DNA of 64,000 bases from NCBI GenBank assembly GCA_004431415.1, contig QPMI01000514.1:434001-498000 (forward strand), read 5' to 3'. Source of the stretch: Cyanophora paradoxa (lineage: Eukaryota; Glaucocystophyceae; Cyanophorales; Cyanophoraceae). A model generated the notes under the pieces. The model worked only from the letters and a program-made list of their open reading frames with translations, did no database searches and was not told the DNA's origin. This document shows positions 8,361-17,290 of the stretch, piece after piece. The translations under genes and the position numbers were made by a program. Positions within the stretch are counted from its first letter, which is position 1. Every line of letters starts with the position of its first letter.

Positions 8361-11300
8361 CAATCCATTTACATCCTGATCTTGTTGAAATGGATAGGCA
8401 CCTTTTGCCTTTGTATAGCAATGTGAAAGACCTTGGAATTCGAACCAGGCAATGGCGAAATATCCATGGCAGCAATGTGTATGCAAATGGTGAGAAGCTT
8501 GTAAGTGAGAAGACCATAAGAGAGATCTTTGAGTATTATGGACCTGTCCCAGTTCCCTTCCCTCTTCCATGGGATCCACCGGATTTAACACCGAAAAAGC
8601 AACCAGGCAGAGAGTACACAGCAACTGAAGATGTAGCCTTTGGGCAGCATATTGTGAGTTGGGAGCAAGTTCGCAATAAACCTATAATTGAACCCAGAAA
8701 GCAAATAGATGAGCAGTATTTACCTCCTGAAGTCGACATATTAGAGCTTGATGAATATCAATTCGTTCCAGATGAGGAAGAGTATTTACCAGATGGTTTT
8801 GACCCACAAGAATATGAATATGATCAGTTTGATCCCAATGAGGAGGAGATACTACCAGATGGCTTAGATCCACAAGAGTTTGAGTATGAGCAGAACTATG
8901 AACCTGATGAGGAGTATTTGCCAGATGGGCATGATCCACCAGCTGTTGATTATGAGCAACCTTATGAACCCCATGAGGAACTATTACCAGATGGATTTCG
9001 CCCAGAGATTTGGGAATTCTTCCCTGATTGGGAGCAGATCAACAATAAACCAGCCAGATATCCACCAGAGGATCACAACCATGACTGGGATGAGATATTA
9101 GGTAAACCAGAGAAATTCCCACCAGAGGATCACAGGCATGATTGGGGTGATCTGGATGGGATTCCAGATAAGTTTGCAGCAAGCAACCATGAACACACCT
9201 GGGATGAGATCAATGACCAACCAGAATTTGCAAAAGTTGAGCCTCTTGCTACTCTGGGAGTTTCTCTTTACCAGACTTGCAATGTCCCTGAAAGGATCTT
9301 TTTGAATCACCACTATGTTCATGTGAATGGGACACTTGCGAATTCAGCTATGAGAGGACCACTTCATATTAGGACATTACCAGGCTCTTATAATCCACCA
9401 CCTGAACCAGGAGCAACCATACCAAATATCTTTGTGTCAAGCTACATGGAGGCTGACATTCCCACAGATACATTCAGAGTCCCAACAGACCCAGCAACCT
9501 ACCAAAATTACAACTCTGCTATACAGGTTCATGTAGCAGATGTAAGCAGTCTAGATGGATCAAGACCAATGATAGTTTTCAGTCGAGATAAATATTCCTA
9601 TATTCCCATAGTGGGAACTGCAAATGATAACTATGGGAGGGCAGAGCTTGCATGGATCAAAACAGATTATGGTGGGGTTCTTGAAGCCAATCAAAGAATG
9701 GCTGCAAAAAACATACACAATGAGAGCATTTCGAGAGTAGTCACAGAGGATTACCTTACTGCAGTAATCCTTGTTAATTTTGTAACCCTTGCTATGCTTG
9801 ATCAATTTATTACAGAAGCTGAACTTGCAGCAGAACTATCCAATTATCTCCCTCTTGTGGGTGGGACAATCACAGGAAACCTCACAGTTAATAGTAATAT
9901 TTACAGCAGCAATATAGAGACCAGCAACCTAAAAGTAAATGGAATCCTCACAATTGGCTCTTGCAATTTCAATACCATGAATCAGGTTTACGAAGAATGG
10001 TATGATGTCCCACCAAGCTTTGATCCAGCATCAAATATCTCGAACTGCATTTTTGCTTGGAAGGCATCAGGAGTACCAGGTCAATCAGCAATGTATACAA
10101 CTATAGTAAGCAGAGTCCCGAATTCAGTTGTTCCAGACTTGTTTATCTCCGGAGCCAGTTCCTATTACACCAATCCCGAAATCAACAACCAAGTTAGTGT
10201 TTCAAGCCCAACAGGCACTTTTTATGCATATACCTCTGCTACAAGAACTATTGATTTCTCAAATGGGCTTACATTTTTCTTTGTGGGAAAATATCATCCA
10301 ACTGCCTCTTCTATGCAAGTTCACTTGAGACTTTACAGAAGCGCCTTTCCATCACGATATTGTTATTATGGGGCAACATCTTCTACTGCTATTGGAATGA
10401 ACCAGTTCACTATTAATGGAGCATCCCAAACCCGCCCAGTTATAACAGTTCCTTCTTTAATAAATACATGGTATTACACTGACCAAACAATTACTTCCAG
10501 CAGCTACACAGTCGGGTTAAATGGAGTAGATATTGAAACACTTGTAGGAACAAATTATCTACCAGATAATACTGTCAATCATTTCGGATTTGGTAATATT
10601 GTGAATGGTGGTATTTCCGAGTTGATTGTTTTCAATAGGGCTTTGACAACTTCTGAAAAGAATGCTGTGAGGTATTACATTCAACAAAAATATGGATTCA
10701 CTCATACCCAGACTCTGAATATTTACAGAGGATTAAAAATAACCTCACCTGATACTGTAATAGATTACCTTACAGTTACAAGCAATGCAAATTTACCACA
10801 TCATCCAACCTCTAATGTGGTTCAAGGTTGGATTCAAAATCACACTCACACAAAAGCCCAGATTACAGATTTTGACCACACCCATGCCTGGTCGAATATT
10901 GTAGATAAACCTTTGACCTTCCCTCCCAGTTCTCACAATCACTTATGGGAGCATATCACAGACAAGCCATTGACATTCCCTCCCAGTTCTCACAATCACT
11001 TATGGGAGCATATCACAGACAAGCCATTGACATTCCCTCCCAGTTCTCACAATCACTTATGGGAGCATATCACAGACAAGCCATTGACCTTTCCACCTGT
11101 TGCTCACACTCATGATTATTCCCAGATCACCAACAGTAACCACACTCATACTAAATCAGAGATCACAGATTTTGATCACACACATTTATGGGAGCATATC
11201 ACAGATAGACCACTAACATTCCCTCCTGATTCCCATACTCATGATTATTCCCAGATCACCAACAGTAACCACAGACACCCTTGGAGTGAAATCGACCAGC

Positions 11301-12199
11301 AGCCCAGGTTTTCATCAGCAGGCAATATTTTGACAGACTTTACAAATGGTGTGAGTCTCTACCAGAGTAATACCATACCTGAAAGGCTACAACTAAATGA
11401 TTATTATGTCAATCGAAAAGGCATTGATGGAGGGACCACAATGGAAGGTGAATTATACATCAAACAACCAACAAGAATCCAAATGATTTCAGCAGGTGGT
11501 GTTGGGGTGATTGATACCAAACCAGGCATCTTCTTAACAAGTTATTATAATGAGGACATCCCATTGACATCAGGATTACCACCTCTCCCATCTGATCCAG
11601 CAGCATATGATGACAAGGATGCCATTATGCAAGTAAATGTAACAGATGTCAGTGCAACTGATGGCTCCAGACCTAAAATAATATTCAGTCGATCCAAATT
11701 CAATTATGTCCCACTTGCGGGACAACCATCAGATAACTATGGGAAATGCGAAATGTCCTGGATTAAAACATTAGCAGGAGGAGCCTTAGAAGTCAATCAG
11801 AGGATGGCAGCAAAAAACTTACACAATGAGACCCTCTCTGGTGTTGTTACAGATGATTATTTAGAAAACAAAGATTATGTAACAAATACAGAATTACAAT
11901 TAGCTCTTACAGATGTTGTAACAGATACCGAATTAACAGCAGCTCTTGGGAATTATTTACCTCTTACAGGTGGAACTGTAACAGGAACTGTGAATGCTAC
12001 CACTTTACAAATTGGTGGAACCACAATACCAAAAGGTTACGATTTCGACCAATTAGATGTGGTTTCGACAGATAGAAGCGCAAATAATTGGAACTTAGGA
12101 TGGACACCAAGAACCGGACAAACAGGATGTTATACAACACCACAAAATGATGAAGATTGTAGCGCTTGTTGGATGAGGTGGAATGTCCCACAGGAATGA
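8186..12199 (+). CDS. Fibre copy B, central part with HxH segments and concanavalin-A-like domain
   Basis: This 1337-residue ORF continues the N-terminal part after the frameshift. In order: acidic LPDG repeats (~8770-9010), HNHDW/HRHDW segments, adhesin module 1 (~9200-9750), a domain absent from copy A (~9990-10715), HxH repeats including a 57-bp triplication (10,877-11,280), adhesin module 2 (~11,280-11,880) and the start of an NCRYFDIYG-type module. The copy-B-only domain ends ISELIVFNRALTTSE followed by YYIQQKYGF, the usual closing strand and helix of LamG/concanavalin-A-like lectin domains, so carbohydrate binding is likely. The ORF stops at 12,199 because one base is missing after VPQ compared with copy A; the frame resumes downstream. 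Confidence 0.75.
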   Translation: MQVGPIANTNQVSYTNDVYPKDITYDFARNEPFGFFTPKDVHQKKPSITINSSPSQPVAIHLHPDLVEMDRHLLPLYSNVKDLGIRTRQWRNIHGSNVYANGEKLVSEKTIREIFEYYGPVPVPFPLPWDPPDLTPKKQPGREYTATEDVAFGQHIVSWEQVRNKPIIEPRKQIDEQYLPPEVDILELDEYQFVPDEEEYLPDGFDPQEYEYDQFDPNEEEILPDGLDPQEFEYEQNYEPDEEYLPDGHDPPAVDYEQPYEPHEELLPDGFRPEIWEFFPDWEQINNKPARYPPEDHNHDWDEILGKPEKFPPEDHRHDWGDLDGIPDKFAASNHEHTWDEINDQPEFAKVEPLATLGVSLYQTCNVPERIFLNHHYVHVNGTLANSAMRGPLHIRTLPGSYNPPPEPGATIPNIFVSSYMEADIPTDTFRVPTDPATYQNYNSAIQVHVADVSSLDGSRPMIVFSRDKYSYIPIVGTANDNYGRAELAWIKTDYGGVLEANQRMAAKNIHNESISRVVTEDYLTAVILVNFVTLAMLDQFITEAELAAELSNYLPLVGGTITGNLTVNSNIYSSNIETSNLKVNGILTIGSCNFNTMNQVYEEWYDVPPSFDPASNISNCIFAWKASGVPGQSAMYTTIVSRVPNSVVPDLFISGASSYYTNPEINNQVSVSSPTGTFYAYTSATRTIDFSNGLTFFFVGKYHPTASSMQVHLRLYRSAFPSRYCYYGATSSTAIGMNQFTINGASQTRPVITVPSLINTWYYTDQTITSSSYTVGLNGVDIETLVGTNYLPDNTVNHFGFGNIVNGGISELIVFNRALTTSEKNAVRYYIQQKYGFTHTQTLNIYRGLKITSPDTVIDYLTVTSNANLPHHPTSNVVQGWIQNHTHTKAQITDFDHTHAWSNIVDKPLTFPPSSHNHLWEHITDKPLTFPPSSHNHLWEHITDKPLTFPPSSHNHLWEHITDKPLTFPPVAHTHDYSQITNSNHTHTKSEITDFDHTHLWEHITDRPLTFPPDSHTHDYSQITNSNHRHPWSEIDQQPRFSSAGNILTDFTNGVSLYQSNTIPERLQLNDYYVNRKGIDGGTTMEGELYIKQPTRIQMISAGGVGVIDTKPGIFLTSYYNEDIPLTSGLPPLPSDPAAYDDKDAIMQVNVTDVSATDGSRPKIIFSRSKFNYVPLAGQPSDNYGKCEMSWIKTLAGGALEVNQRMAAKNLHNETLSGVVTDDYLENKDYVTNTELQLALTDVVTDTELTAALGNYLPLTGGTVTGTVNATTLQIGGTTIPKGYDFDQLDVVSTDRSANNWNLGWTPRTGQTGCYTTPQNDEDCSACWMRWNVPQE
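10934..11104 (+). repeat. Three 57-bp in-frame repeats in fibre copy B (HNHLWEHITDKPLTFPPSS)
   Basis: Two units are identical at the DNA level and the third diverges only at its end. A diverged unit precedes them and another follows near 11,185. Each unit encodes 19 residues with an H-x-H pair. Such identity implies recent expansion by slippage or recombination, unlike the older 36-bp array in copy A. Confidence 0.85.
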
Positions 12200-13794
12200 A
12201 AACGTTTTATATTCAAACCTTGTGTTGGTCTAATTGTAGATATTTTGACATCTATGGTCAAACAGCTAATGGTAATCAACATTTCCTTCGGCGTTTAAAT
12301 GTTTATCAAGGTATTCAAGCATCAGTACATGATGGAACACAATCCAGTATACTTTTCATCTCTATTAACTGTGAGTTTTACACAAAAATATATGTTCAAG
12401 GTCGAAAAGGTAGAATCCATCTTACAGGTGTTTTTGGGTGGAGTAGACAGAGGGCAACAGATAATGAGGTTGGGATGATCTCTTGGGATAATATATTTAG
12501 TAAACCATCATTTTACTCAGCCGCAGACCTTCCACAAACCGCAACATGGGCAACAAATGCATGGTTAAAATCAGTAGATGCAGTCGAGCGAATTTGGTTT
12601 GGAAATGGTCAAACTACATATATTCGAGGCTATGAAAATGGCGATGGTGTATCTGTCGAATTTAGAAACTCAGCGGATGCAGCAATCTTAAAATCATATG
12701 GTAACGGTAACTTTTGGGTGAATAATACTATTACAGCATCCACTATTAATGCTACTACCAAACTCCAAATAAACGGTAATGATGTCCCAAAGTTTCACAC
12801 AGCAGATAAAACAGTAGGAGGTATTGCATTTAATAGATGTTCTGAGGGTTGGACATGGGCATGGAGTACAGCATGGGATCCATATTATAATTATGGTTCA
12901 TATGTCCATAATAATCAATCTGATGACGAAACTTCTACCGCTTGGATTGACTTCGATATACCCGATGGATACCACACAGGAACAGCATTTTTAACCTATT
13001 TACCTTGGACTAACTCACGACTTTTTGAAATTTGGGGAGTTAATAGACAAGGGAATGAAGTTTTTATTACATCAGTGAATAGTTATCAACCATACGCCAC
13101 ATCGCCTGATGGTAACCACAGTGGTTTAAATAATGTTCCAATACATCTTGGAAATAGATTCCTCACTATTCGGATTAGACCAAAGATTGGAAGAGTTCAT
13201 ATTATGGGTATTAGTTACATGAAAATTTGGGTAGGAAATAGTTATGGTGGTCACACCGGCTATATTCATTGGAATAACGTTTATAGTAAACCAAATATCT
13301 TAACAGGATCTGTGGGGACTTGGTTTAGTTCAAGTGATGGATATAATCGTATCCATTTCGGTAACCAAACTTCTACATATTTGAAAGGAGGGGGAGATAT
13401 TCCCCTTGTATTCCGAAATGAACAAGATACTGATATTTGTTACATGTATCATGGAGGATGGATGTGGATTGGAGGTTATTTAACACAAGGAAGTGACATA
13501 AGATACAAAACCGATATTAAAAAGATATCCGGCGCTCTTTCAGCAATAGAGAAATTAGAGGGAGTGAGTTTTAAACGAATTGGAAGTGAAAAAGATGGAG
13601 TTAAATTAGGTTTAATTGCACAAGATGTTCAAAAGGTAATACCAGAGGTAGTTAATGTTAAAAAAGACGATGGCTACCTATCTCTTGAATACACAGGTTT
13701 AATTCCAGTTCTCATTGAAGCTGTGAAGGAGTTGTCCCAAAAATGCAAAGATCTACAGGATCAAATAGACCAAATTAAAAATGTCAAAGTATAA
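12166..13794 (+). CDS. Fibre copy B, C-terminal part with S74 intramolecular chaperone
   Basis: This is the continuation of fibre copy B after the one-base frameshift near 12,190; the first ATG lies within the overlap and is not a true start. It finishes one NCRYFDIYG/SWDNIFSKP module and carries one more (~12,800-13,300), so copy B has two where copy A has three. The last ~100 residues are an S74 chaperone domain: GSDIRYKTDI at the cleavage site, GLIAQDVQKVIPEV and the TGLIPVLIEAVKEL helix. The next gene starts 4 nt after its stop, and the promoter-like AGTATAATAA of that gene overlaps this stop codon. Confidence 0.8.
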   Translation: MLDEVECPTGMKTFYIQTLCWSNCRYFDIYGQTANGNQHFLRRLNVYQGIQASVHDGTQSSILFISINCEFYTKIYVQGRKGRIHLTGVFGWSRQRATDNEVGMISWDNIFSKPSFYSAADLPQTATWATNAWLKSVDAVERIWFGNGQTTYIRGYENGDGVSVEFRNSADAAILKSYGNGNFWVNNTITASTINATTKLQINGNDVPKFHTADKTVGGIAFNRCSEGWTWAWSTAWDPYYNYGSYVHNNQSDDETSTAWIDFDIPDGYHTGTAFLTYLPWTNSRLFEIWGVNRQGNEVFITSVNSYQPYATSPDGNHSGLNNVPIHLGNRFLTIRIRPKIGRVHIMGISYMKIWVGNSYGGHTGYIHWNNVYSKPNILTGSVGTWFSSSDGYNRIHFGNQTSTYLKGGGDIPLVFRNEQDTDICYMYHGGWMWIGGYLTQGSDIRYKTDIKKISGALSAIEKLEGVSFKRIGSEKDGVKLGLIAQDVQKVIPEVVNVKKDDGYLSLEYTGLIPVLIEAVKELSQKCKDLQDQIDQIKNVKV

Positions 13795-13797
13795 TAA
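13788..13797 (+). promoter_or_regulatory. Putative viral promoter motif AGTATAATAA
   Basis: Identical to 4627-4636 and abutting the ATG of the 101-aa gene, although here it overlaps the fibre stop codon. Confidence 0.45.
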
Positions 13798-14103
13798 ATG
13801 GCGACCTATCCTCTTGGTGGAACCACCTATTCTACTGAGCCAGTTGCGCTTTCTTTTGATACAATCACCCTTGTAAACGCATTACAAACAGTTGAAAAAA
13901 CGATTCAGCAAACTAACAAGCTCTCACCAGTTGTAAATGAGTATAAAAACCTCTTGGTTAATGTCCTTGCTCAAGCTGCATATGGTGACCCTGTTGCTAA
14001 ATACAATGAGTGTGATAACAACATTAAAGCAATGACATCCAACCTGCAAGTTCTTTCAACTGTTTACCAATCCCTTGGATCGAATTTAATCACTTTGGCT
14101 TGA
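13798..14103 (+). CDS. Small helical cassette protein, copy B (101 aa)
   Basis: Close homologue of the 102-aa protein at 4637-4945, with the same MATYPLGG start and the same EYKNLLVNVLAQ core. Most differences are conservative, which indicates purifying selection on both copies. No known family or motif. The spacing to the fibre stop is only 3 nt here against 46 nt in copy A. Probable virion or fibre-associated protein by position only. Confidence 0.7.
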   Translation: MATYPLGGTTYSTEPVALSFDTITLVNALQTVEKTIQQTNKLSPVVNEYKNLLVNVLAQAAYGDPVAKYNECDNNIKAMTSNLQVLSTVYQSLGSNLITLA

Positions 14104-14129
14104 TGGTAGTTTATTTTTCTTTCCTTCTT

Positions 14130-14137
14130 AGTAAAAG
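14130..14137 (+). promoter_or_regulatory. Putative viral promoter motif AGTAAAAG
   Basis: Lies 5 nt before the ATG of the 281-aa gene. The preceding TTTCCTTCTT is shared with the copy A promoter near 4,980. Confidence 0.45.
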
Positions 14138-14142
14138 AAGCC

Positions 14143-14988
14143 ATGGGTGAATATAATCGAGTTCAACTTCCAATATATTCCCTTGGATCCCCTGCAATGC
14201 ATTTTCGCCAGCATGAAGTTAATGATGAGGTTCGTGGTTTAGAATCCACAGAGAGACCCAATTCCAATGGTAACTCCTTTGATAAGAATTCGATTATTCG
14301 AGTTAAAGAGCTGAGAGCTGATAAGAATTCTGGTGTGGTTAAAACAACTCGACTTCTTGTCACCAATGCTAACTTCTTCCAGCCTACAAATGGAGGTCCT
14401 GATGCTTACAGTGTTGCCCTGAAAGCCCTAGATTTCGACAAGAATACTGCTGCTGTTACTGTGAGATCAGGAGGAGCATTTATTGGGGGTGGTTGCAGAG
14501 TGTCAGGTCAACTCTCATCCTCCATTTCGTATAATGATGTCCCAGATACTCTAGAGCAAAATGTGGAAGACCCCCAACGAATTCGATTATATACTCCTGT
14601 CGCACAGCAGCCATTAATTCAATTTTACATTGGATATACTGTTACTCTTGAAAACTCGGAATTAATTGAAGGAACCAAAAGAGTACTGAGAGGTCTTGCG
14701 ATTCCATCTGCAATGCTTTCCCTTTGTAGAGCCAACAACAATCAAGTAGGTCATAAATACTATTTCAATGTTCAGGGATATAATCATTTCGGTTATGGCT
14801 ACTGTGTTTATAATAATAATTTCACCTTTGACTTGTTTGTTACAGATATTGGGTTATATACTATAACTCTTATCGGTTTGAGAACAGATATAGCCGCTGT
14901 ATCAGCTCTTAGAGGTGTAACTCCTGATACTCTTTCAGTTACAGGGTTTTACATGGAGCCAGATATTATTGATGACCCAACCCCATAA
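14143..14988 (+). CDS. Cassette structural-type protein, type 1, copy B (281 aa)
   Basis: Homologue of the 284-aa protein at 5002-5856. The N-terminal half is almost unchanged (MGEYNRVQLPIYSLGSPA, KELRADKNSGVVKTTRLLV, SGGAFIGGGCR), while the region after residue ~160 varies and carries small indels. A conserved base with a variable distal part is what one expects of a surface-exposed virion protein. It shares the VKTT-LLV-NANF core with the type 2 protein downstream. No recognised family. Confidence 0.75.
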   Translation: MGEYNRVQLPIYSLGSPAMHFRQHEVNDEVRGLESTERPNSNGNSFDKNSIIRVKELRADKNSGVVKTTRLLVTNANFFQPTNGGPDAYSVALKALDFDKNTAAVTVRSGGAFIGGGCRVSGQLSSSISYNDVPDTLEQNVEDPQRIRLYTPVAQQPLIQFYIGYTVTLENSELIEGTKRVLRGLAIPSAMLSLCRANNNQVGHKYYFNVQGYNHFGYGYCVYNNNFTFDLFVTDIGLYTITLIGLRTDIAAVSALRGVTPDTLSVTGFYMEPDIIDDPTP

Positions 14989-15005
14989 AAGATATATCCC
15001 TTTAA

Positions 15006-15011
15006 TGTAAA
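15006..15011 (+). promoter_or_regulatory. Putative viral promoter motif TGTAAA
   Basis: TTTAATGTAAA directly before the ATG, the same as at 5869-5879. Confidence 0.4.
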
Positions 15012-15848
15012 ATGGCAGAGGCACCCACACCAATAGAGCGAATTATAACACCACAGCTATCATTAGCTGCCCCAGCAAACCATGTTCTGCAGCATGCTAC
15101 ATTTGATGATGTAGAGGGTCTCCCATCCACAGAGGTCCAACCTACAATGAACACCTTTGGTTCCACCCACAAACTGAGATTGCAGGAACTCAGATGTGAT
15201 AAAAATAATGGATTAGTTAAGACAACTAAGCTACTTGTTACCAATGCAAACTTTTCTGCTCATTATGGAGACCCAGATAGCTATGGAGATCCTCTGTCTA
15301 CTTATTCTTTTGAATCTAGGTCTGGAGCTATTAACTGCAAATCGGGGGGAGCTTATATTGGTGATGGTCTTAGGGTTGGTGGGGCTGTTGGAGCGCCTCT
15401 ATTTGTGAATGATCAACCCAATCCCATTGATCCTAACACAAGAATTCGAACCTATGTCCCCAGCATGAATGCCCCATACATTATAAAGATATTCCCCATT
15501 GTTGTAAATGAACAAACAGCAGTAGTAGACTCTCTTGTTGAAATTGGTGACCACTACAAGGTAGTTGTGGATATCCCACCAGATGTATATGCTGTATGTC
15601 AAGTAGAGGGTGGAACTCCTAATTTTGCAGTTGTGATCACCCCATATGATAATTTTGGTATTGCTTATCATGGAGTCAATTTCGGTTTGGAAGACTATCA
15701 GTTTCTGGTTAGAGCCACCAAGTTTGGTATCTACAAGTGTGTATTATATGCTGAGAGAACCGATTTTATTGCAAGGCAGAATACCTATGCTGAGTATTAT
15801 GGGACAAATCGATATTTCCCCATTTTTGGACAGGATACTGCTCCATAA
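15012..15848 (+). CDS. Cassette structural-type protein, type 2, copy B (278 aa)
   Basis: Homologue of the 274-aa protein at 5880-6704, with most of the length conserved, including LQELRCDKNNG, VKTTKLLVTNANF, GGAYIGDGLRVGG and the TNRYFPIFG C-terminus. The N-terminus has a few extra residues (MAEAPTPIERI). No catalytic motif or membrane segment. It closes the duplicated cassette; sequence after its stop has no counterpart behind copy A. Confidence 0.75.
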   Translation: MAEAPTPIERIITPQLSLAAPANHVLQHATFDDVEGLPSTEVQPTMNTFGSTHKLRLQELRCDKNNGLVKTTKLLVTNANFSAHYGDPDSYGDPLSTYSFESRSGAINCKSGGAYIGDGLRVGGAVGAPLFVNDQPNPIDPNTRIRTYVPSMNAPYIIKIFPIVVNEQTAVVDSLVEIGDHYKVVVDIPPDVYAVCQVEGGTPNFAVVITPYDNFGIAYHGVNFGLEDYQFLVRATKFGIYKCVLYAERTDFIARQNTYAEYYGTNRYFPIFGQDTAP

Positions 15849-15870
15849 GAATATTGGTTATATATAGAGT

Positions 15871-16143
15871 ATGGATAGTAAAACAAAAAAGTTTATTGAT
15901 GCTGCTATGACAGTTCATGGTAAAGATAAATTCGATTACAGTGAGACACATTACATCAAAGCTCAAGAGAAAGTATCTGTGAGATGTTTGCAGTGTAATA
16001 AGGTGATCCTTACCTATCCCTTTAATCATGTGAAGGGATCAGGTTGCAGGGACTGTAACAAAAGAAAGAGTCAAGCACACAGGAAAAGAGCTACTTCATC
16101 AATCAGAGTAGAGTATAGGGATATTTGCATTAGGTTTGACTAG
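15871..16143 (+). CDS. Zinc-ribbon protein of the phage/giant-virus DUF723-like type (90 aa)
   Basis: The pattern FIDAAMTVHGKDKFDY, then CLQC, a Phe-x2-His pair and CRDC is that of a small zinc-ribbon domain (HG-x-KFDYS ... C-x2-C ... P-x2-H ... GC-x2-C) found in many phage and giant-virus proteins, often beside homing-endonuclease or nuclease domains. Here the domain stands alone with a short basic tail (KRKSQAHRKR), and no nuclease motif follows. Nucleic-acid binding is likely from the family; the biological role is unknown. The gene follows copy B by 22 nt. Confidence 0.6.
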   Translation: MDSKTKKFIDAAMTVHGKDKFDYSETHYIKAQEKVSVRCLQCNKVILTYPFNHVKGSGCRDCNKRKSQAHRKRATSSIRVEYRDICIRFD

Positions 16144-16166
16144 TTAATTTTTCTAAGGTATTCTTA

Positions 16167-16517
16167 ATGGAGACTAAATACAGAGGCTTTCATGTTATGC
16201 TTGATTACAAGGCTAAATCAGCTATAGCAACAGGTTATGAGCATGTTAGCTTCCTAGGTAATTGGATTATGGGAACCCTTGAACAAGCAGTATTGAGACA
16301 AGGTATTAGGATTGTTCATAAGCATTGTGAGATATTTGATGGCAAACTATCACCTCCTGGTTTTGCATTGGTTCTGCTATTAGATGAAAGCCATTGCACA
16401 GCTCATTGTTATTCCAATGAAGGCATGTTAGCAATTGATATATTCAGTTGTGGTAAAGAAGCTCAGCATAAAACACAAGCAGTTGCAGATGAGATCGATA
16501 AAACAATGAATTTTTAA
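16167..16517 (+). CDS. speD: S-adenosylmethionine decarboxylase, prokaryotic-type (116 aa)
   Basis: In this family the pro-enzyme cuts itself before a serine to make a pyruvoyl cofactor and decarboxylates S-adenosylmethionine, giving the aminopropyl donor for spermidine. The motif DESHCTAHCYSNEG followed by AIDIFSCG is diagnostic. Ser75 (cleavage), His80 and Cys95 keep exactly the spacing of Ser63, His68 and Cys83 in the Thermotoga maritima enzyme, so the fold and catalysis look intact. The length fits the short class 1B form. It is not the long eukaryotic type, which supports a viral or bacterial origin. Some homologues, including phage ones, have shifted to ornithine or arginine decarboxylation, so the substrate is not certain. 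It is the last gene before the viral repeat field. Confidence 0.82.
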   Translation: METKYRGFHVMLDYKAKSAIATGYEHVSFLGNWIMGTLEQAVLRQGIRIVHKHCEIFDGKLSPPGFALVLLLDESHCTAHCYSNEGMLAIDIFSCGKEAQHKTQAVADEIDKTMNF

Positions 16518-16547
16518 CATTTGAGAAGACTGAGAGACATAAACATG

Positions 16548-16575
16548 ATAGATTCCCGTTTTGATGGGTTTCTAT
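16548..16575 (+). terminator. Possible 3'-end hairpin after the decarboxylase gene
   Basis: ATAGATTCCC and GGGTTTCTAT pair with two mismatches around an 8-nt loop, 31 nt after the stop. Hairpins mark transcript ends in mimivirus-like viruses; only one clear case is seen here, so this is tentative. Confidence 0.3.
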
Positions 16576-17290
16576 AATGATAAACAGGGTAATTTACCTT
16601 TTTTATTACAATGGCAATCGTTAAAAAAGGATATAATATATCCTTTCCTACAATAGCTTTCTACAATGATTTTCTTTCTACAGTAGCTTTTGTTACAATA
16701 GAATTCTACTGTATGATGTAGCCGAAATATGAATGCACCCTACATTAAGCAATGTCAAGTATTTCGAATACTATTCGATTTCCTTACAATAACACTCAGC
16801 ATCTCCCCTTGATTCCCCCTATTATATTATATTTATATTTAAGTGGACTCAAGGTTGACTCATATTAATCGTAAAAGTAGTAATAGTATATGGATTTTGT
16901 TACGAATTCAATGCAAGGGTTGACTAAGTGGGTTGAGTTGACTCAAATTTCACAGGAAATATTTGGGACCTAAAGTTTTCTAAAAAGGATTTCAAAAAAT
17001 GTGTCAACTCCCCCCACTTAGTCAACCCTGACCATAAACAGTAAGGATTTGAGCTAACATGTATCACAAAGTGAACATTTTGAGTCCACTTAGAAGATCC
17101 ACTTTTGAAATCAAAGTTGATTTTGCTTGAAATTTCAAAGTTGATCTAAAAGTGAGTCCACCCTGATTGATTATGGTAACAATGTTGACTAAGTTGACTA
17201 AGTTGAGTCATCTTAAGAAATTCAAGGAGACTAAGAGTTCAAAATGTTTATGAAAAGTGAGTCAACTTAGACCACTTATGGTAACAAAGT
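16576..17290. repeat. AT-rich non-coding region with GTTGACTAAGT direct and inverted repeats
   Basis: No gene is visible. TTGACTAAGT- and GAGTCAACT-like elements recur many times. Bases 16914-16944 and 17001-17031 form an inverted repeat of about 30 bp with a few mismatches around a 56-nt spacer (GGGTTGACTAAGTGGG against CCCCACTTAGTCAACCC). At 17181-17210 GTTGACTAA is repeated in tandem. Clustered repeats at the edge of viral DNA can be an origin or a terminal repeat; this is inference. Confidence 0.6.
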
